Of a stretch of 38,914 nucleotides of DNA, positions 34,885 to 38,914 are shown piece after piece. The stretch's first letter is position 1; every line of letters begins with the position of its first letter. The position numbers were made by a program, and so were the translations under genes. This DNA comes from VRUG01 sp965372745 (lineage in GTDB: Bacteria > Planctomycetota > Phycisphaerae > Sedimentisphaerales > Anaerobacaceae): assembly GCA_965372745.1 (NCBI GenBank), contig CBDVDM010000015.1, forward strand, positions 1-38,914, read 5' to 3'. Under the pieces are notes generated by a model. That model did no database searches. It was not told the DNA's origin and was given only the letters and a program-made list of their open reading frames with translations.

Positions 34885-36417
34885 CTACTTTTTATTTATG
34901 TTCTGCAGAAATCCTGTTAGCAGGCGAACGCCAAAACCCCGCGAGCCGACACCGCCGGCTTTATTGCCGCCTTCGAACATATCCACGCCGGCCATATCAA
35001 TATGCGCCCATTTTGTCTCGCCGACAAACTCACCTAAAAATGCCGATGCCGTACATGCTCCGCCCCACCTGCTTCCGGTGTTCTTCAGGTCTGCGATTTT
35101 ACTCTTCATCTCCTCAAGGTACTCCGGCCCGGTGGGCAGATGCCATAGCCTCTCGCCGCTGTCTTTCGATGCCTTTTTGAGTTGTTTTATCAAATTGTCA
35201 TCGTTGCCCATCAGCCCCGCCATATATTTGCCCAGCGCCACTACACATGCACCTGTCAGCGTAGCGATATCAACAATTACATCGCAGTTTTGTTTTACTG
35301 CATAATGAAGGGCATCGCATAATATCATTCTGCCCTCGGCGTCGGTATTCTGCACCTCGACCGTCTTGCCGCTGAATGTACTCACAATATCTCCCGGCCG
35401 GTAGCTCGAACCGCCCGGCATATTCTCGGCTGCCGGGATAATGCCGTAAACATTTACCTTCAATCCCATCTCCGCTACCGCCTTCATCGTTGCCAATACC
35501 GCAATTCCGCCGGATTTATCAAACTTCATCTGGTCCATGTTTGCAGCCGGCTTGATACTGATTCCGCCCGAATCAAATGTTATCGCCTTGCCGACTAAAC
35601 CTATAACAGGACTTTTAGCCGCCCCGCCTTTCGGCGTGTATCTCAAAACTATCAGTCTCGGCTTATTCTTCGAGCCGCTGCCCACAGCTAAAATGCCTCC
35701 CATCCCTTTTTGCTGAAGCTGTTTTTCATCGAAGACGGTACAGCTAAGCTCTTTTACGCCCTTTGTTATTTTTTTCGCCTCTTCGGCAAGCGACTGCGGT
35801 GTTATCACATTGCCGGGCCGATTCGCTATCGTCCGCGCATAGCTCTGGGCCTTGCCGATAATCGCACCGCTCGAAAGGCCTTTATTTAATTTTCGAAGTT
35901 TAGCCGAATCGGTATCAATCAATTCCGCCTTCAAACAGTCCAGCCGACCGTCATCATCTTTTGTTATATATTCGTCATAGCGGTAACTGCCTATATACAG
36001 CCCCTCGGCAATTACCTGGCCAACTGTCACCATATCGAATTTTCCGCTCAGCGCGCTCTGCAGCGTGATACTCAATTGCCCCGCCTTTAACTCAACAGCC
36101 TTGTTCGAAATGTTAGCTGCTGCATCTCTTACTGAATCCAATGTCACCTTCTTCTTCTCACCGAGACCTGCCAGGATGATTCTGCTGGCAGCGATTTCTT
36201 TATTAGTATACAGCATTGCGGTCTGGCCGGTTTTACCTTTGAAGTCGCCTAAATTTATCAGCTGGCTTATCGCTCCGTCTAATTGCTTATCAAGCTCTTT
36301 GCAGGTTTTGTCTAATCCCTTCGCATCAGAGAACATCCCAACGCAAAGCAAATCCGTTTTACATTTACCTGTTTCAATTTTTCGTGTCTTCAAATCAACC
36401 TTGATTATCTCTTTCAT
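34885..36417 (-). CDS. pepA: Leucyl aminopeptidase (M17, PepA-type)
   Basis: Cytosolic hexameric metallo-aminopeptidase that removes N-terminal residues (EC 3.4.11.1). The 510-residue protein has the metal and active-site blocks GLVGKAITFDSGG (K277, D282), KFDKSGG (D300) and the signature NTDAEGRMILCDAL (D359, E361, R363). The N-terminal domain (about 1-180) is diverged, as usual. It follows prfB by 20 bases and leads to folE on the same strand. Confidence 0.96.
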   Translation of the reverse strand: MKEIIKVDLKTRKIETGKCKTDLLCVGMFSDAKGLDKTCKELDKQLDGAISQLINLGDFKGKTGQTAMLYTNKEIAASRIILAGLGEKKKVTLDSVRDAAANISNKAVELKAGQLSITLQSALSGKFDMVTVGQVIAEGLYIGSYRYDEYITKDDDGRLDCLKAELIDTDSAKLRKLNKGLSSGAIIGKAQSYARTIANRPGNVITPQSLAEEAKKITKGVKELSCTVFDEKQLQQKGMGGILAVGSGSKNKPRLIVLRYTPKGGAAKSPVIGLVGKAITFDSGGISIKPAANMDQMKFDKSGGIAVLATMKAVAEMGLKVNVYGIIPAAENMPGGSSYRPGDIVSTFSGKTVEVQNTDAEGRMILCDALHYAVKQNCDVIVDIATLTGACVVALGKYMAGLMGNDDNLIKQLKKASKDSGERLWHLPTGPEYLEEMKSKIADLKNTGSRWGGACTASAFLGEFVGETKWAHIDMAGVDMFEGGNKAGGVGSRGFGVRLLTGFLQNINKK

Positions 36418-36437
36418 TGCTATTCCCTTTTTAAATT

Positions 36438-37551
36438 TTACCTGTTACTCAATTTTGCCCTTTGACGAAGATAGCTTTCGATAAATCCCTCGATATCTCC
36501 ATCCAATACCGCTGCGACGTTTCCAGTCTGAAAATCCGTTCTGTGATCTTTTACCATCTGGTAAGGCTGCATTACATAACTGCGTATCTGGCTGCCCCAT
36601 GCAATCTCGCCCTTTTCACCGTACAGCTTGGCTATATGGTCATCTCGTTTCTGCTGTTCGAGCATATAAAGACGGCTCTTCAGTACCTTCATCGCCTGCG
36701 CCTTGTTTTTATGCTGACTGCGGTCGCTCTGACACTGCACCACAATCCCTGTCGGCGAGTGCGTTATCCTGACCGCTGAACTGACCTTATTGACATGCTG
36801 ACCCCCTGCTCCGCTTGCCCGATAAAAGTCAATCCGCAAATCCTCATCCTTTATTTCAATATCGATATCATCCTCGAATTCAGGGATACAATCGACTGCT
36901 GCAAAACTCGTATGCCGTTTTTTATTCGAATCGAACGGGCTTATGCGTACCAACCGATGCACACCTGTTTCGCAGCTCATCTTGCCGAATGCAAAGGCCC
37001 CGCTGACCCTTAGTGTTATCGACCTTATTCCAGCCTCTTCTCCCGGTGTTATTTCGAGTTCTTTAAACTGATATTTGTTGCGTTCGAAATATCGCGTATA
37101 CATCCTGAGCAGCATATTCGCCCAGTCACAGCTTTCGGTTCCCCCTGCCCCTGCGTGGATACTGAAAAAACAGTTTTTCATATCTTCAGGCCTGCTAAGC
37201 AAGCCTGTCAGTTCCATCTGGTCGCATTTTTTTTCAAGTTTTTGCAAGTCCTTCTCTATCGCTGCCAGCGTCTGGGCTTCTGATTCCTCAGCTGCCATTT
37301 CGAACAACTCATCAAGTTCGCCGACACCGCGTATCAATTGTGAGGCTGGCTCTACTATGGACTTTAATGCGCTCAACTGAGCGACTACTCTTTGAGCCGA
37401 TTCGGGATTGTCCCAGAAATCCGGCTGAGCTACCAACTGTTCGAGTTTGGCTAATTCGCTTTGTTTGGTAGATAAGTCAAAGCCAGTCCCGAATATTTGA
37501 TATCCGGGCCGACAGGTTGTGTATTGCAGTTTTTAATTCAGCTGTTTCCAT
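36438..37551 (-). CDS. prfB: Peptide chain release factor 2, with programmed +1 frameshift
   Basis: Class I release factor for UAA and UGA. The first frame starts with ATG at 37551 and runs 24 codons (METAELKTAI...RDWL) to an in-frame TGA at 37477-37479. The slip site is CTT-TGA-C. A +1 shift at CTT reads GAC and continues in frame to the TAA at 36438, giving 370 residues. The body has the SPF codon-recognition region (VRISPFDSNKK) and GGQ in ASGAGGQHVNK. The UGA and CTTTGAC arrangement is the classic autoregulation of RF2. The internal Shine-Dalgarno-like stretch before CTT (CGGGAC) is weaker than the E. coli one. Confidence 0.97.
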
Positions 37552-37581
37552 TTCTATACCTGTAAGTGATTTAAAGCATTG

Positions 37582-37610
37582 CTTATACCAGAATTTTTAT
37601 TAGTCCGCAA
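37582..37610 (-). promoter_or_regulatory. Sigma70-type promoter for prfB
   Basis: On the - strand, TTGCGG (37605-37610) and TATAAG (37582-37587) are separated by 17 bases, about 30 bases upstream of the prfB ATG at 37551. Spacing and sequence are good for a housekeeping promoter. A hairpin TAACCC-CAT/ATG-GGGTTA lies just upstream at 37629-37655. Confidence 0.5.
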
Positions 37611-37740
37611 CCACCCTTTTAACCGGTTTAACCCACATTTTTATAATGGGGGTTAGTGTCATTTTATCGTTTAGCCCCCAACTTTACGGTGGAGGTTTCC
37701 TTGTATGCGCAATACGCAAACATTTTCCGGCTGTCTGTTT

Positions 37741-38019
37741 TTATTCCTGGCCGGCTGATTTTGCTTTTTTCACTTTTCCAGCTAACAAATTATACAGCCA
37801 GGCGAATATCAATCCGCCAATCAGCCCATCTGCGAACGCCCATGCCAGCCCAATCAGGCTGCCTATCGGTGTAATTGAGTATCCCCGATACAACCGCCCA
37901 ATAAAAGTAACATCTCCCGTCGTTCCCTCAAACGCAATTATCCACCACGTCAGAAAGAACAGGCCGAGTCCCCACACCAGCCCGCAAGCCAGTCCAAACG
38001 CCTTAATGTTTAGTTTCAT
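37741..38019 (-). CDS. Small 'bacteriophage holin'-annotated membrane protein
   Basis: A 92-residue protein from the ATG at 38019 (AAGGGG about seven bases upstream). It has two to three hydrophobic segments: FGLACGLVWGLGLFFLTWW, then ITPIGSLIGLAWAFADGLIGG, then AWLYNLL, and a basic tail. This matches a small family often labelled 'bacteriophage holin' in databases, seen in many non-phage contexts. No phage gene is nearby, so a chromosomal role is more likely. It lies between the prfB promoter region and the REP repeats. Confidence 0.75.
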   Translation of the reverse strand: MKLNIKAFGLACGLVWGLGLFFLTWWIIAFEGTTGDVTFIGRLYRGYSITPIGSLIGLAWAFADGLIGGLIFAWLYNLLAGKVKKAKSAGQE

Positions 38020-38070
38020 TTTCAACCCCTTTCACCTTTTACTACTCACGCGATAATTTCGTTATACTCG

Positions 38071-38143
38071 CCAGTTTACTTTACCACACCGTAAGATCTT
38101 TGTCGTTAGGTTTAGCCCCGTCCTCTGGGCGGGGTTATTTTAA
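38071..38143. repeat. REP-like unit left of the RAYT gene
   Basis: Contains the box ctttaccacaccgtaagatc, a GTCGTTAGG tag and a hairpin (38114-38136: CCCCGTCC-TCT-GGGCGGGG with an A-T and a G-T pair outside). The same hairpin sequence occurs exactly at 38678-38700 and 38820-38842, on the other side of the transposase. Confidence 0.85.
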
Positions 38144-38176
38144 CGCACTACCGGGGGCAATTCTTTTAACCCTTTT

Positions 38177-38620
38177 TTAATGCCCCTGTACATAATCTAT
38201 CATTTGCTTAAGCACCTTCTCATCAAAGCAGTATCTCTTATCAAATCCTTTTGTCCAAATACGTCCATTGTATCCACAGGAATTAAGTGCCACTCGCGCC
38301 GAGTTCTTATATCTCCCTACTTTTTTCTCTATCCCACCGCCAATATAATCTACAACCATATGCACATGCTTTGAACAAACCGCCAACGCAAATATTTTCT
38401 GCTTTATTCTTTCTGCTTCTTTCTCAATCGCTTCACGCACAATTTTTCTTTGCTCTGAATTTAATACGACCATCCCCTCTGCCTGACTTTCCTGATTAGA
38501 TTTTTCCAATCTTTCATTACATCCAAGAACATCCCCATCTTTGACATATCCCCTCTTATCACCTTGAAGCCACGTCCCATACATCGTCCACGTCACCATA
38601 TAACCAATCGTCTTCGCCAA
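38177..38620 (-). CDS. REP-associated tyrosine transposase (RAYT, Y1 family)
   Basis: A 147-residue HUH nuclease related to IS200/IS605 TnpA. It starts with the family pattern TIGYMVTWTMYGTWLQGDKR (4-23), has the HUH pair H85-x-H87 in CSKHVHMVV, and the catalytic Tyr Y143 in MIDYVQGH near the C-terminus. RAYTs recognise and cleave REP hairpins next to a short tetranucleotide and are thought to spread them. The start is TTG at 38620; the first ATG (38599) would cut into the conserved start. Identical hairpin repeats on both sides support a RAYT/REP pair. All key residues are intact. Confidence 0.9.
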   Translation of the reverse strand: MAKTIGYMVTWTMYGTWLQGDKRGYVKDGDVLGCNERLEKSNQESQAEGMVVLNSEQRKIVREAIEKEAERIKQKIFALAVCSKHVHMVVDYIGGGIEKKVGRYKNSARVALNSCGYNGRIWTKGFDKRYCFDEKVLKQMIDYVQGH

Positions 38621-38631
38621 ACCAAATTCCC

Positions 38632-38914
38632 ACCTATACCGTCAGGTTTTTGTCTTTAGGTTTTTGTCGTTAGGTTTAGCCCCGTCCTCTGGGCGGGGTT
38701 ACTGTTTTACCAATACCCACCGGTTTACTCCTACCACACCGTCAGGTTTTTGCCGTTAAGTTTTTGTCTTTAGGTTTTTATCGTTAAGTTTTTGTCGTTA
38801 GGTTTTTGCTGTTAGGTTTAGCCCCGTCCTCTGGGCGGGGTTGCTGTTTTACCCATACCCACCGGTTTACTCTACCACACCGTCAGGTTTTTATCGTTAA
38901 GTTTTTGTTGTTAG
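38632..38914. repeat. REP array with 14-base tandem repeats, runs off the window
   Basis: At least two full units and the start of a third. Each has a box (cggtttactc, then taccacaccgtcag), a run of 14-base repeats (ggtttttgtcgtta and variants, five copies at 38745-38814) and the hairpin with GCCCCGTCC-TCT-GGGCGGGG (38678-38700 and 38820-38842). Unit length is about 140 bases. The third unit starts near 38858 and leaves the window in its tandem repeats. Confidence 0.9.

Noticed and set aside
37629..37655. Hairpin TAACCC-CAT/ATG-GGGTTA as a terminator for the holin-like gene
   Set aside because: No T-tract follows it on the strand of that gene, so terminator function is not supported.
37741..38019. 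Prophage remnant suggested by the holin-like gene
   Set aside because: No endolysin, structural or integrase gene is near, and the family occurs widely outside phages.
38632..38914. Possible CRISPR array
   Set aside because: The repeats are 14-base tandem units without unique spacers plus a self-complementary hairpin, and no cas gene is near. A RAYT/REP array explains them.

Overview
The window reads as a chromosomal segment of a free-living bacterium with low-to-medium GC. The mix of genes suggests Planctomycetota, perhaps a Phycisphaerae-like lineage. The pointers are a TIGR03790-type secreted protein, a DUF6057-like membrane protein beside a PD40 protein with a CxxCH motif, a two-domain pterin synthase, a small 'holin-like' membrane protein and a RAYT transposase with its own hairpin repeats. 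The assignment is inference from gene content; no rRNA is present.

Left part (1-12205). On the + strand are the tail of a probable DXP synthase gene, NAD kinase, a secreted TPR/coiled-coil protein, a strong intrinsic terminator, and a DinG-type Fe-S helicase. Two blocks on the - strand follow: a RidA-fold protein, then a pair made of a DUF6057-like membrane protein and a PD40 propeller protein with a heme-type motif. A tRNA-Ser(CGA) comes next, and its 3' end is duplicated about 100 bases downstream. Glutamine-dependent NAD synthetase and a VanZ-like membrane protein follow as an overlapping pair. NAD kinase and NAD synthetase therefore lie within 12 kb of each other.

Middle and right part (12168-33420, all on the - strand, so read from high to low coordinates). 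This is a large exopolysaccharide/surface glycan locus. Sugar-nucleotide genes come first: a UXS/GalE-like SDR, gmd, fcl, a DegT/DnrJ aminotransferase, UDP-glucose 6-dehydrogenase and a UDP-glucuronate 4-epimerase-like SDR. Then come a Wzx-like flippase, a methyltransferase, an O-antigen ligase/Wzy-like polymerase, a GT2, a secreted TIM-barrel glycosidase-like protein, a glucuronyl C5-epimerase-domain protein, two GT4 glycosyltransferases, a GNAT acetyltransferase and a PglC-like initiating phosphoglycosyl transferase. Together these predict an acidic polymer that contains uronic acid and fucose. The C5-epimerase keeps the YHTxHINQL-type catalytic region of the animal heparan sulfate enzyme, so an iduronate-containing, glycosaminoglycan-like glycan is the most exciting reading.

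Far right (33473-38914). Housekeeping genes on the - strand are a PTPS-type pterin synthase, folE, leucyl aminopeptidase and prfB with its programmed +1 frameshift. Then come the holin-like gene and a RAYT (Y1 transposase) bracketed by REP-like hairpins and 14-base tandem repeats that run off the window edge. Two further kinds of short degenerate repeat sit inside the glycan locus: ATCTGAA-type repeats flank a four-helix-bundle (S23) gene, and a CACNGATTNA-type tract lies upstream of gmd. A remnant of a hexapeptide acyltransferase lies in the only long gap of the locus.
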